A stretch of 64,000 nt of DNA from assembly GCA_015075365.1 (NCBI GenBank), contig JABTUN010000001.1, positions 2,232,001 to 2,296,000 on the forward strand, read 5' to 3'. This DNA is from Verrucomicrobiaceae bacterium. Its GTDB lineage: Bacteria > Verrucomicrobiota > Verrucomicrobiia > Verrucomicrobiales > Verrucomicrobiaceae. This document shows positions 14,835 to 24,000 of this stretch, piece by piece. Every line of letters begins with the position of its first letter. Within the stretch, counting starts at the first letter, position 1. The position numbers were made by a program, and so were the translations under genes. The notes beneath the pieces are model-generated. The model had not been told where the DNA came from, made no database searches, and saw nothing but the letters and a program-made list of their open reading frames with translations.

Positions 14835-17033
14835 CTAGTGATTAAACAAAAACTCCTTCGAGCTCATCAGGCTCCAAAACAGATCCTCCAGCGTGACGCG
14901 ACGGTCTTCGGGTTTGGCGGTGGTGAGGAGCGCGGTGGCTTTTTCGAGTTCGCGGTCGGTGGGGGAGCGAGTCAGCGTCAAAAGGTAGGCTTCTTCGATG
15001 ATCTTGGCGTCGGGTTGCTGGCTGGTGAGCAGGGCGTCGAGGCGGTTGTCTTTTTGGGCGAGCTTTTGGTTGAGGGTCTCACCGTTGGCGATGTGAAGCG
15101 CTTGGGCCATGCTGGGTTCGTTGGTGCGTTCGCATTCGCAGGTGGCGACGCGGTCGGCGCGGCCGAAGCTTTTCAAGAAGTAGCTGGCGATGTTGCTGTC
15201 GGGCAGTTGCAGGGCGCGGAAGCCCATGGGGTAGGCGTCGGCGGTGCCGCGGTTGGCGTTGCGGCGGTCGATTTTGAAGGTGGTGGGCGCGGCGGTGACT
15301 TGCGACACGGTGTCGAGCAGCACCTCGGCCTTCAGCCGGCGCGGGACGTAGTGCGAGCCGTAGCGGAGGTCGCTGATGTTTTCGGGAAGGGTGATGCTGC
15401 TGCGCTGATAGGTCTCGCTTTGCAAAATGGTGCGCATGAGGGCCTTCAGGTCGAATTTCTGCTTCACGAGATGCTCGCACGCGGCGGCGAAGAGCGGTTC
15501 GTTGCTGGCGGGATTGGTGACGCGGAGGTCATCGACGGCTTCGACGAGGCCGCTGCCGAAGAAGTTGGCCCACACGCGGTTCACGATGGCGCGTTGGAAG
15601 AGCTTGTTATCCGCGCTGGTGAGCCAGTTCGCGAGCGTGATGCGTCGATCCTCGGTGGAGGTCATCGAGACGGGCTGCAAGGCATCGAGCGGGCGCGGCG
15701 GCTGCGGTTTGCCGGTGAGCGGCGCGACGAGGTCGCCCTGCGTGTCGCTGAAAAGCACGCGCTCGTCGGCCTGCGTGCCGTTTTTGGTGCGCACGCGGGC
15801 GAAGAGGTTCGCGAAGGCGTAGTATTGATCGTAGGTCCACTTTTCCATCGGGTGGTTGTGGCACTTCGCGCAGCCGATGGAGGTGCCAAGGAAGGCCACG
15901 CTGACGGTTTCGGCGCACTTCGTCGGCTCGTCGTTGAGGATGAAAAAGTTGCCGCCGCCGTGCTCGAGCGTGCTGCCGGTGGCGGTCAGCAGATCACGCA
16001 CCATGGCGTCCCACGGCGTGTTCGCGGCGACGTGACGGCGGATCCAGTTGTAATACGACCACATCGCCTGCGGCATGAGCTTGTCTCCATTCACGAGGAA
16101 GAGATCGCTCCAGCGATGCGACCAGTAATCGACGAACTCGGGCCGCTTCAGCAGCGCGTCGATGAGGCGGTCACGTTTGTCGGCGGCTTTGTCGGCGAGG
16201 AAGGCCTTCGCTTCCTCCGGCGTGGGCAAAACGCCGATGGTATCGAGAAACGCCCGACGCAGGAACTCCGCATCCGTGGCACGACCCGACGGCGGGATGT
16301 TCAGCTCGCGCAGTTTGGTCAAAACTTGCTCGTCGATGAAGTTGCGCGGTTTCAGGGCCCCGAAGGCCTCGATGTCCGGTTTGCCCGGTTTCGGCACGAC
16401 GACATTGGTGACGCTCAGCAGGCTCAGATACCATGCGCTGACCGTTCCTTCGCCTGCGCCGGTGATCTTGATGAGGCCGCTGTCATCGACGGTGGCCACG
16501 CTGGCATTGGTGGCGTTGTATTTGCACCAGCGCGTCACGTCCTCGCTGTGACCATCGCTGAATTTCGCGGTGACTTTGAGCTGCACGCTGTTTCCGGCCT
16601 GCGAGACGAGATGCGGCTCCGACACGCTGAGCGACACGATGCGCGGATCATCCGCCTTCGGCCCCAGCGCCCCTGCCGCGATCCAATCGACGATGGCTTT
16701 GTATTCCGGCGAGTTCACCTCGAAGCGCTTGTCGCCCTTGTGCGGCACCGCCTTTACCGCCTTCAGCAGAAAAAGACTCCGCGCCGGATCTTCGAGCGTC
16801 AGACGACGCCCGTTCGCGCTGCGCGTGATCGAAAGCCAGTCACCCTCATCATCGAAACCACGCAGCGAAAGCCGGAAGCCGCCTTGTCCCGCCGCCGCGC
16901 CATGGCAAGCGCCCATCGCGCAGCCGTAGCGCGTGAGGATGGGCTGGATGGTGTTGCGGAAGGAAGGCGCTTCGGCGGCAATCGACGTGGCGGCCAGGAC
17001 AGCAAAAAGAAGGCTGGAGATGCGGAGTTGCAT
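14835..17033 (-). CDS. DUF1549/DUF1553 protein with N-terminal cytochrome-like and Ig-like domains
   Basis: 732 residues with signal peptide MQLRISSLLFAVLAATSIAAE. The N-terminal domain has RYGCAMGACHGAAAGQGGF, a CX4CH form of the heme motif that is common in this family. A bacterial Ig-like (BIG2) segment occupies about 150-225 (VSEPHLVSQAGNSVQLKVTA). DUF1549 follows at about 230-420, with a second motif IGCAKCHNHPMEKW, then DUF1553 at about 480-720 (NRVWANFFGSGLVE; VPRRLKAEVLLDTVS). Such proteins are exported and paired with DUF1501 proteins; their biochemical role is unproven, with polymer breakdown or electron transfer proposed. Confidence 0.9.
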   Translation of the reverse strand: MQLRISSLLFAVLAATSIAAEAPSFRNTIQPILTRYGCAMGACHGAAAGQGGFRLSLRGFDDEGDWLSITRSANGRRLTLEDPARSLFLLKAVKAVPHKGDKRFEVNSPEYKAIVDWIAAGALGPKADDPRIVSLSVSEPHLVSQAGNSVQLKVTAKFSDGHSEDVTRWCKYNATNASVATVDDSGLIKITGAGEGTVSAWYLSLLSVTNVVVPKPGKPDIEAFGALKPRNFIDEQVLTKLRELNIPPSGRATDAEFLRRAFLDTIGVLPTPEEAKAFLADKAADKRDRLIDALLKRPEFVDYWSHRWSDLFLVNGDKLMPQAMWSYYNWIRRHVAANTPWDAMVRDLLTATGSTLEHGGGNFFILNDEPTKCAETVSVAFLGTSIGCAKCHNHPMEKWTYDQYYAFANLFARVRTKNGTQADERVLFSDTQGDLVAPLTGKPQPPRPLDALQPVSMTSTEDRRITLANWLTSADNKLFQRAIVNRVWANFFGSGLVEAVDDLRVTNPASNEPLFAAACEHLVKQKFDLKALMRTILQSETYQRSSITLPENISDLRYGSHYVPRRLKAEVLLDTVSQVTAAPTTFKIDRRNANRGTADAYPMGFRALQLPDSNIASYFLKSFGRADRVATCECERTNEPSMAQALHIANGETLNQKLAQKDNRLDALLTSQQPDAKIIEEAYLLTLTRSPTDRELEKATALLTTAKPEDRRVTLEDLFWSLMSSKEFLFNH

Positions 17034-17062
17034 GAATCAGGGGCGGAAATTAAGATGCCAGC

Positions 17063-17278
17063 ATGAGCACACTGGCTGAAATCGAGATCGCAGCGGCGGG
17101 ACTACCGGCGGCGGAGAAGCGTTCTCTGCTGAGCTGGCTCAAGACAGAGCTTTCGGTCGAAAACCAAGCGAACGCCGACGGCCCTCGAGTTTCAGGTCTC
17201 GGCAAAGGCAAGTGGCAGGTGGCGGATGACTTCGATGCACCACTGCCTGACGAATTCTGGCTGGGCCGCGATGCATGA
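17063..17278 (+). CDS. Antitoxin of a VapBC pair (DUF2281-like)
   Basis: 71 residues. MSTLAEIEIAAAGLPAAEKR is the helical N-terminus of small DUF2281/VapB-like antitoxins (pattern EI..A...LP..E...L..WL), and the Asp/Pro-rich tail VADDFDAPLPDEFWLGRDA would contact the toxin. It overlaps the PIN toxin gene by ATGA (17275-17278). It starts 30 bases from the divergent start of the DUF1549/1553 gene, so its promoter must lie within or beside that gene's 5' end. Confidence 0.8.
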   Translation: MSTLAEIEIAAAGLPAAEKRSLLSWLKTELSVENQANADGPRVSGLGKGKWQVADDFDAPLPDEFWLGRDA

Positions 17279-17661
17279 ACTACCTGCTCGACACGCACAC
17301 CTTCATCTGGTGGAACGAAAACAGCCCCAAACTGCCTGCGCATGTCCGGCAGACGTTGAGCGACCGCTCGAATCAAATCTGGCTGAGCCATGCGAGTGTC
17401 TGGGAGCTGCAAATCAAAATCCAGCTCGGCAAACTGAAGCTGGGTGCTCCGCTGGCCGATCTGATCGACCAGGAATGCCGTGTGAACCGCCTGCGCCTGC
17501 TTTCGATCAGCTACGAGGACATTCTGAAGCTCGACAGCCTGCCCATGCATCATCGCGATCCTTTCGACCGGATGATCATTGCTCAGGCGCTGGCGGGCGG
17601 GTTTCATTTGGTGGCGTGTGACTCGGAGTTTCCGGCTTACGGCGTGCCGTTGTTTTGGTGA
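17275..17661 (+). CDS. vapC: PIN-domain toxin (VapC)
   Basis: 128 residues. The PIN residues are D6 (LLDTHTFIWW), E44 (SVWELQIK), D95/D98 (HHRDPFDRMIIAQA) and D116 (VACDSEF). The HTF.WW start and the HRDPFDRMI motif mark the common DUF2281-partnered VapC subgroup, presumably an RNase. It is coupled to the antitoxin by a 4-base overlap. Its last 25 bases overlap the convergent 3' end of the orphan gene at 17637-18608. It reads against the direction of the surrounding cluster. Confidence 0.9.
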   Translation: MNYLLDTHTFIWWNENSPKLPAHVRQTLSDRSNQIWLSHASVWELQIKIQLGKLKLGAPLADLIDQECRVNRLRLLSISYEDILKLDSLPMHHRDPFDRMIIAQALAGGFHLVACDSEFPAYGVPLFW

Positions 17662-18608
17662 GGGATTGCTGCCGCTTTGTCATTCATGTAGAAGCCATGG
17701 ACCCTGCGCATGGCAGCCTTTTCTTTATTCCGGCTTTCCGTCCATGTCTTGAGCGTGGATTCCAGGTTGCCTGGAAGGCTCAGGCTCGGATCGAACACGT
17801 GGATCTCTCGAGCGGCTGAAATGGCAGCGTTCAGATCGTGCTTTCCGCTGGTCAGCGCATGCCATGCTGTAGCGCGCAAATACTCAAGACGTTGGTGGTA
17901 ATGCAGTAGCGATGGCTTCGTCTCGCGGAGCAAAAAAGACCGCAAAGTAGGCACATCTGCCTCGGAAAGCGCCATGTCGTCGAATTCACTCAGCGCAAGA
18001 TCATCTGTGGAATAGGAACCCTGGAACTCGTCGGTAACCAGCATGTCATCAGAGCCATTGTGAATCGCGTAGCGCACCTTGGCAGCTCTTCCTGAATTAG
18101 GACTGTGCCCATAGATGCACACGAAGTGGTGCGCGGGAAGATCATGGCGGATGTAGCTATTGCCGCATCCGCTGTGCTGGTGGTATTGCGCACGATGCCA
18201 CCTGCCATCTTCGAGCTTGGCCTCAAGGCGAAGGTAGATGTCACTGTCCTGACTTGGCACTTGGAGATCGTAATCCGAATCATTGATTAGATAAACAGGC
18301 TGTCGTCCAGACGACAGCAGCTCCTGGCTGGCGGCATCGCTTCCGTAGCCCCCTAGTTGAAGGCTGATTTTGCCCTCAACTTTCCGGATCGTGGCAGGTA
18401 GTTCTGTAGTCGGCTGAGGTTGCCATTTATACCATGGATAACGGGCAAAACCTTTCGGGATTGCTTCTTCCTGCCTCGCGTTCTCCGAGGGCACTTGTGG
18501 TAACTTCCACAATCGTGTGAGCAAGCGACTATGAAGCTCCAAACCAACGGCGGCCACGCTGAGCAAGCCCAGAAGGGTTAGCAGTCGTCGTTTGTTGTAG
18601 GAAGACAT
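17637..18608 (-). CDS. Orphan membrane-anchored protein, unknown function
   Basis: 323 residues from MSSYNKRRLLTLLGLLSVAA, with one N-terminal membrane anchor and the rest probably outside. The middle contains a run typical of a beta-rich domain (QPVYLINDSDYDLQVPSQD, YLRLEAKLEDGRWHRAQ, HSGCGNSYIRHDLPAHHF). The C-terminal half is helical. I do not recognise a family. Base composition is more AT-rich than the genes on either side. It lies between DUF1501 and the DUF1549/1553 gene, which are normally adjacent, so it probably arrived together with the VapBC pair or by a separate insertion. Confidence 0.65.
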   Translation of the reverse strand: MSSYNKRRLLTLLGLLSVAAVGLELHSRLLTRLWKLPQVPSENARQEEAIPKGFARYPWYKWQPQPTTELPATIRKVEGKISLQLGGYGSDAASQELLSSGRQPVYLINDSDYDLQVPSQDSDIYLRLEAKLEDGRWHRAQYHQHSGCGNSYIRHDLPAHHFVCIYGHSPNSGRAAKVRYAIHNGSDDMLVTDEFQGSYSTDDLALSEFDDMALSEADVPTLRSFLLRETKPSLLHYHQRLEYLRATAWHALTSGKHDLNAAISAAREIHVFDPSLSLPGNLESTLKTWTESRNKEKAAMRRVHGFYMNDKAAAIPHQNNGTP

Positions 18609-18645
18609 GGCAATTCTGAGCGGACGAAGGCGTCCGCACCACGGT

Positions 18646-20025
18646 TTACGCAAACAGCTCCTTGATCGCCTGCGTGCCGAAATCGACGACGGGATAGGGC
18701 CTGCCCTGCGGGCCGGGGAGCTCGGTGTGGAGATCGACGCCGAGGGCTTGGTAGATGGTGGCGACGATTTCTTTCGGAGCGACGGGGCGCTCGGTGGGGT
18801 AGCCGCCGATGTCGTCGGATTTGCCGATGACTTCGCCGCCTTTCACACCACCGCCGGCGAAATTGACCGTCCAGCAGTTCGGCCAGTGGTCGCGACCGCC
18901 GGCGGGATTGATCTTCGGCGTGCGGCCGAATTCGGCGAGGCAGGTGACCATTGTGTCGTCGAGCATGCCGCGCTGGAAAAGGTCCTCAATCAGGGCGCTG
19001 TAGCCCTGGTCATACATCGGCGCGACGATGTCGCGCATGCCTTCGATGCTGGTGAAGGGTTTGGAGCCGTGGATGTCCCAGGTGATCTCGCCAAACACGG
19101 TGATGAAGGTGTTCACGGTGACAAAACGCACGCCGCGCTCGACGAGGCGGCGCGCGAGCAGGCAGCTCTGGCCAAAGCGATTCATGCCGTAGCGCTCGCG
19201 GACTTTGAGTGGCTCTTTGGTCAAATCGAAGGCCTCACGCGCCTGCGTGCTGGTCATGATTCGGTAGGCGGACTCAAAGTTCGAGTCCATGAGCTTCGCC
19301 TGCTCGCTGTATTCGAAATTGCGCACGCTGCTGTCCACCAGCTCACGGAGTTGCTTGCGACGTTCGAGACGCACCTCGCTGATTTCCTTCGGCGGCAGCA
19401 GATCGGGCACCTTGAAGTCCTTTTCCGACGGATTCGCGTTCAGGACGAAAGGATCATACGCTTTACCGAGGAAGCCCGCGTCCTGGCCGTGCGGCATGTT
19501 GCCGCCCGTTGGTCCCATCGTCTCCGGCAGGATGATGTGCGCGGGCAGATCGCTGCGGCGTCCTTGGAGGAACTCCAGTGCGCTGCCGACGTGCGGCGTG
19601 TTCACGCCACCGGTGAAAAGTCGGCCCGTCTGCATCATCTGATGCCCGGTGTCATGCACCGCGGCAGCAGTGTGGTAGCAGGAACGCACGAGGCTGAACT
19701 TGTCCGCGATCTTCGCATGCAGCGGCAGGATTTCGGAGATCTCAAAGGCATCGCTCTTCGTGCGGATGGGCTTGAACGGGCCGCGAATCTCGCTCGGCGC
19801 GTCCGGTTTCATGTCCCAGAGGTCCTGCTGGCTCGGCGCCCCGAGGTTGAAGATCATGATGCAGGACTTGTTGCTCTTCTTTGGGTTCACTTTGCCTTCC
19901 GCCTTCAGTTTGGCAAAACCCGGCAGCGTGAGGCCGATGGCACTCAACGTGCCCGCGGAAAGGAAGTCGCGGCGTGTCACGCCATCGCAGGTGGTGACGG
20001 AGCCTTTGTCGGTGAAGGTAAACAT
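18646..20025 (-). CDS. DUF1501 protein with Tat signal (heme/PPC cluster 1)
   Basis: 459 residues. The leader has TRRDFLSAGTLSAIGLTLPG, a twin-arginine signal, so the protein is exported folded. The body is a sulfatase/alkaline-phosphatase-like DUF1501: FNLGAPSQQDLWDMKPDAP, CYHTAAAVHDTGHQMM, GRDHWPNCWTVNFAGGG, and GMLDDTMVTCLAEFGRTPKI near the C-terminus. The start was set at 20025 where the leader begins; the frame upstream is unrelated. It is the first gene of cluster 1 in the direction of reading. The function of DUF1501 proteins is not established; metal-dependent hydrolysis is the structural expectation. Confidence 0.9.
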   Translation of the reverse strand: MFTFTDKGSVTTCDGVTRRDFLSAGTLSAIGLTLPGFAKLKAEGKVNPKKSNKSCIMIFNLGAPSQQDLWDMKPDAPSEIRGPFKPIRTKSDAFEISEILPLHAKIADKFSLVRSCYHTAAAVHDTGHQMMQTGRLFTGGVNTPHVGSALEFLQGRRSDLPAHIILPETMGPTGGNMPHGQDAGFLGKAYDPFVLNANPSEKDFKVPDLLPPKEISEVRLERRKQLRELVDSSVRNFEYSEQAKLMDSNFESAYRIMTSTQAREAFDLTKEPLKVRERYGMNRFGQSCLLARRLVERGVRFVTVNTFITVFGEITWDIHGSKPFTSIEGMRDIVAPMYDQGYSALIEDLFQRGMLDDTMVTCLAEFGRTPKINPAGGRDHWPNCWTVNFAGGGVKGGEVIGKSDDIGGYPTERPVAPKEIVATIYQALGVDLHTELPGPQGRPYPVVDFGTQAIKELFA

Positions 20026-20054
20026 GGGCGCGTGGGGGTTGAATTCGGACTTGG

Positions 20055-20082
20055 ATAATACGTCACGGCCCCGATGTTCTAA
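20055..20082 (-). promoter_or_regulatory. Possible sigma-70 promoter of the cluster 1 DUF1501 gene
   Basis: On the minus strand a TTAGAA (20082-20077) and a TATTAT (20060-20055) are 16 bases apart, 29 bases ahead of the start codon at 20025. The -10 is close to TATAAT; the -35 is weak. It lies in the 144-base gap between the divergent DUF1501 and phosphatase genes. Confidence 0.3.
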
Positions 20083-20169
20083 ATGGACGATGCCGCTTTG
20101 CGTTTGGCGCTTCGCGGAGAAGCGTTCCTTGCCGCTGAGGGCGGTTTTCGGTAATCTCGACGGCATTCC

Positions 20170-20841
20170 ATGAAACACGGTGTCCTCTTCTGCCTGCTCG
20201 GGCTGCTCCTGGCCGCGATGCCTCGGCTTTATGGTGGCGGATGGACGTTTACGCTATTGTGGCCGGCTTTGAACCTCCTCATCCTCGGCATTGCCTACAT
20301 GCAACGGGATGCGGCGGTGTTCGGCAAACGCAGCGATGGTTCGCTCTCGCCTCTGCGTGTGGTGCTTTTTCTGCCGTATCTGCTGTTCACCTGGGCGGTG
20401 TGGCATGTGTGCCGGCTGCTGCCGGAACCGGCGGCACAACAGATCAACAACAAGCTCACTGTAGGTCGCAGGCTCGTCGGCAACGAGCGCCCGCCCAAAA
20501 TCACGACGATTCTCGACATGACATCCGAGTTTGCCGAGCCCGCGTCGGTGCGACACGGCGTGCGCTATGTGAATCTGCCCACGCTGGATGCCTGCGCGCC
20601 GAAAGCGGACACGCTGGTGACCGCGATTCGTGATTTGCAGCCTGAGGAGCATGTGTTCATCCATTGCGCGCAAGGTCACGGGCGCACCGGGCTCGCGGCC
20701 ATCGCGTTGCTGCTGCACCGAGGTGAGGTGAGCGATATCGAGGAAGGTTTGAGCCTGCTGCGCTCAATCAGGCCGGGAATCGGTCTCTCGGCCGACCAGC
20801 GGGCATGCTTGGAGCAATGCCTGCCCCAATTGCGATCATGA
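20170..20841 (+). CDS. Membrane-anchored dual-specificity/tyrosine phosphatase
   Basis: 223 residues. The first about 90 hold hydrophobic segments (GVLFCLLGLLLAAMPRLYGG, LLWPALNLLILGIAYM, VVLFLPYLLFTWAVW), so the catalytic part is anchored in the membrane. The active site HCAQGHGRTGLAAIALLL has the CX5R loop with Cys166 and Arg172. A candidate general acid Asp lies in VNLPTLDAC. It likely dephosphorylates proteins, lipids or nucleotides in the cytoplasm. It is coupled to the next small gene by an ATGA overlap and diverges from the DUF1501 gene. Confidence 0.85.
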   Translation: MKHGVLFCLLGLLLAAMPRLYGGGWTFTLLWPALNLLILGIAYMQRDAAVFGKRSDGSLSPLRVVLFLPYLLFTWAVWHVCRLLPEPAAQQINNKLTVGRRLVGNERPPKITTILDMTSEFAEPASVRHGVRYVNLPTLDACAPKADTLVTAIRDLQPEEHVFIHCAQGHGRTGLAAIALLLHRGEVSDIEEGLSLLRSIRPGIGLSADQRACLEQCLPQLRS

Positions 20842-21071
20842 AAACAGAGCAGCATTGCCGGCGCTGCGGCGCCAACTGGTCCACGGGAGCGTTTTCCGCG
20901 GATTGCGATGAATGCGGCGGCGGAGCGATGGACATCGCGTGCCTGCGCTGCGGTGGAAAATGCGGCGAGCGGTGGCAGCGCGCCGTCATGGACTCGCACG
21001 ACAGCGGTCTGGCGCACTGGATCGGGAAGTGCGCGTTGCGGACTACGGTTTCGGCGGCGGAGTCACCGTGA
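20838..21071 (+). CDS. Small Cys-rich protein, probable double zinc ribbon
   Basis: 77 residues starting MKTEQHCRRCGANWSTG. Cysteine pairs CRRC, CDEC and CLRC, then KC at 43 and 64, suggest one or two bound zinc ions. It starts within the stop codon of the phosphatase gene (ATGA at 20838-20841), so the two are coupled. The last 29 bases overlap the convergent end of the giant gene. No family is recognised; a partner or regulator of the phosphatase is a guess from position. Confidence 0.65.
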   Translation: MKTEQHCRRCGANWSTGAFSADCDECGGGAMDIACLRCGGKCGERWQRAVMDSHDSGLAHWIGKCALRTTVSAAESP

Positions 21072-24000
21072 AGGGCGCGGTGTCGAGCAGGATGCCGTCG
21101 CCATCGCGATCGAAGAGACGCAACTGGTAATTCCCCGCCTGACGCGGCAGGCCCAGTTTCACACTCCCGGAGCGGCCTTTCGGCAGATCCGCACGCGAGA
21201 GGCGCGCATGGTCCCTCCAGGCGCCGCCGGGCACCGCGCGCCGCGGGTCCACAAGCTCGACATAAGGATAGCCGCCGAGATAGACGCCTTCCGGAATGGA
21301 AAAACCGATGTCCACCGTGCTGCCGCCCTGGCCTGAGCCGCCGCTGCGCAGGCTGCCTTTTGCTGGCGGTTGGGCGACTTCCAGCCTCACCTTGTCGAGG
21401 AGATGCAGGGCGGTGCTATCGCGGTCGAAGAGGCGCAGCTCATAGCCGCCGGGAACGTCCGGCATGGTGAGTTTTGCTGTGCGCGTTTTGCCGTCCAGAT
21501 AGCCGGACGCCACCACGGGAGCGTCCGCGGGTTGAAAATCACGACCGATGCCTGGCACTGCATGCAGCGTGAGTTTGGGATAAGCGAAGAGCCGCACGTC
21601 TGCGGGGATTGTGGCGCCGACCTCCATCGTTTCGCCGGGTGAGAGGCGTGTTTTGCTGAGTTTAAGGGCGCCCGGAGCGGGCTTCGCCAGCACTTGCAGC
21701 CGCGCCACGTCCAGTTGAATGCCCGCGTCGTCACGATCGAGCAGGCGCAGTTCGAGAAGGCACGGATAATCCGGCGCGGTGAAGGAGAGCACGGCGGCGC
21801 GGCCTTTCGTTTTGACATCCGGCAGATACTCCTTGGCCAGACGGGGCGCGGTGGCTCCGCGCCCGGCGCCGCCATCCACCTGGTGCAGGTCCACATGCGC
21901 GTAGGTGTGCAGCCAGACATCCTCCGGCACGGCGAGCTGCACCTGGAATGTCTCGCCGATGTGGACGGTCTCCCTGGCGAGTTTCAGCGCGCCGGGCGCG
22001 GCCCGACCACGCACGGCAAAACGCACGGAGTCCAGCAGCACCGTGGAGTTGTAGCGGTCGTAGTAGCGCAGCTCGTACTCGCCCATGGAAGGCGGGACGT
22101 CGAAGGTCGCCGAGCCTGACCGCCCGCGCACATGCTCGTAACCCAGGCGTGGCGGCGTGAGCACGCCGGGGACGCCAGGTTGCTGACGGGTGACTTCGTA
22201 AAGGCCGATCCACGCGTCATTGGGGTGGACGTAAACGCCCTCCGGCAGTTGATAGGCCACCGTGACCTTCTCGCCGAGCTGGAGCACATTTTTCGCCAGT
22301 TTCAGCGCTCCAGGCGCGGCCACGCTCTTCGTGCGCAGCGAGACGGCGTCGAGCTGGTAATAGTTCTCGTCGCGGTCGTAGAGGCGGAACTCGATGTCGG
22401 CGGTGTATTCCGGCAGGGTGAAGTTCACGACGCTGTTCGTCCCGGCGGCGCGCTCCCAGTGAAGGCGCAGATCGGGGCGTCCGTCCGGGCGGTTGATGAG
22501 ATACATGCCGACCCAGGGTGCTTTCATCCAGGTGCCGGCGGGCACGTTCACGCCCACCTGTGCCTTGGAGCCGATGAGGTATTCGCCCGTGCCGAGCCGG
22601 AGCGCGCCGGGAGTCGGCGTGACGAAAACAGGCACCGGCAGCGCGCAGAGAGCCTTGTCCTCATCGTCCACAACACGGATTCGGTAATTTCCAGCCAGGA
22701 CCGGTCCCTCAAAGCTCACCGCGCCGCCTCCACGCCGGGGAAGCGCCTGGTACGACACGGCCTCGCCTGCCTCATTTTCGAGCCGGATGGACGGGATCTT
22801 CCATTTCTCGTCCTTTGGTGCCTCGTAGGTGACATTGATGGCCGTGCCGATGCGGTAGCGCGTCTGCGGGATGGTCAGCTTCACACCCCCGCCAGCCGCG
22901 GTCTGCGGTCCACCGACATCGGTCACATCCGGCTTGGGATGGACGATTTCCGGCAGTGGAGGCATCGGCACGGTCTCGCTCGGCAGCACCGGTTTGCCGG
23001 GCAGGCCGTCGTTTGGCCCGCTGGGGAGGTCGGAAGGAGTGGTGGAGGCCGTTTCAGGTTTCGGAGTCGCGGGAGATGGGGTGACGGGTTTGCCGCTCTG
23101 ATCGACGACCGGCTTGGGAGGAACGGGTTCGCCCGTGTTGGGATCCACGGGGATGCCCGCGGCCTTCAGCGCGTCCTCCTTCTCTTTCTTTTTGCGCTCC
23201 TCCTCGGCGGCCATCATGCCGGTGCCGCAAATGCCGCGTTGATTCTCCAGTTCGCGCTTGCGGCTCTCCAGTTCGGCCAGCGGCGGCATGTTCAGCTTCG
23301 ACAAATCCACCTCGCCCTGGTCTTTCGGGCTGCCTGCGGCGGCGTACTTGCCTTTCAGAGCCTCAAGCTTCTTCTCGCGCTCGGCGATCTCGACGTCGAG
23401 CGCCTGCGCGGTGGGCGTGCGGCTGCTTTTCCCGCCGGGGAGATTGGCGCGGCGCTCCTTGAGTCCGGCGAGCTCGGCTTCGAGGCGCTTCGCCTCCGTT
23501 TGATCGGCGCGCAGGTAGCGTCCGTCGAGATCTTTCTGCTGCGTGGTGGCCTCCTTGATCGCGGCGATCTGCCCGTCCACCTCCGCCTCCTGCCGTTTGA
23601 TGGCCTCCATCTCCGCTGCCGGCCCGCCGCTGAGGCGGGCGCGCTCCCGCTCCTGCTCCCAGCGCCGGCGCGCGGCCTGGTTGGCCATGCGCATGGAGTC
23701 GGGGTCGAGTTTCTCGAAGGATTTCGAGATGCCCTCCAGCCCCGGCAGCACCTCAAGCTGCTCAAAGACCTTGCGCAGCCCCTTGTTGGCATCGCCGTCC
23801 GGACTCATGCCGGAGAGCAGCTTCTTGAGCTCCTCCGGCTTGTCTTTGACCTTCATGAAGGCCTCCGTCGTGCTCATCAGCTTGCGCAGCGGATGGTCGG
23901 CGGGCAGGCTGTTGATGTCCTTGCCCTGCATCTTGAGCGCGAGCAGCGCGCGCTCGCCATATTTGCCGATCGCGCGCGCGGCGGCCTCCGGTGACTCGTG

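Noticed and set aside
11800..17661. Phage-defence island
   Set aside because: Two VapBC-type pairs are present, but there are no restriction, Abi, CBASS or similar genes, and the surrounding genes are metabolic/exported.
22132..23994. 620-residue plus-strand frame opposite the giant gene
   Set aside because: Shadow of the minus-strand gene in strongly biased codons; the minus-strand protein has a signal peptide and internal repeats that validate it.
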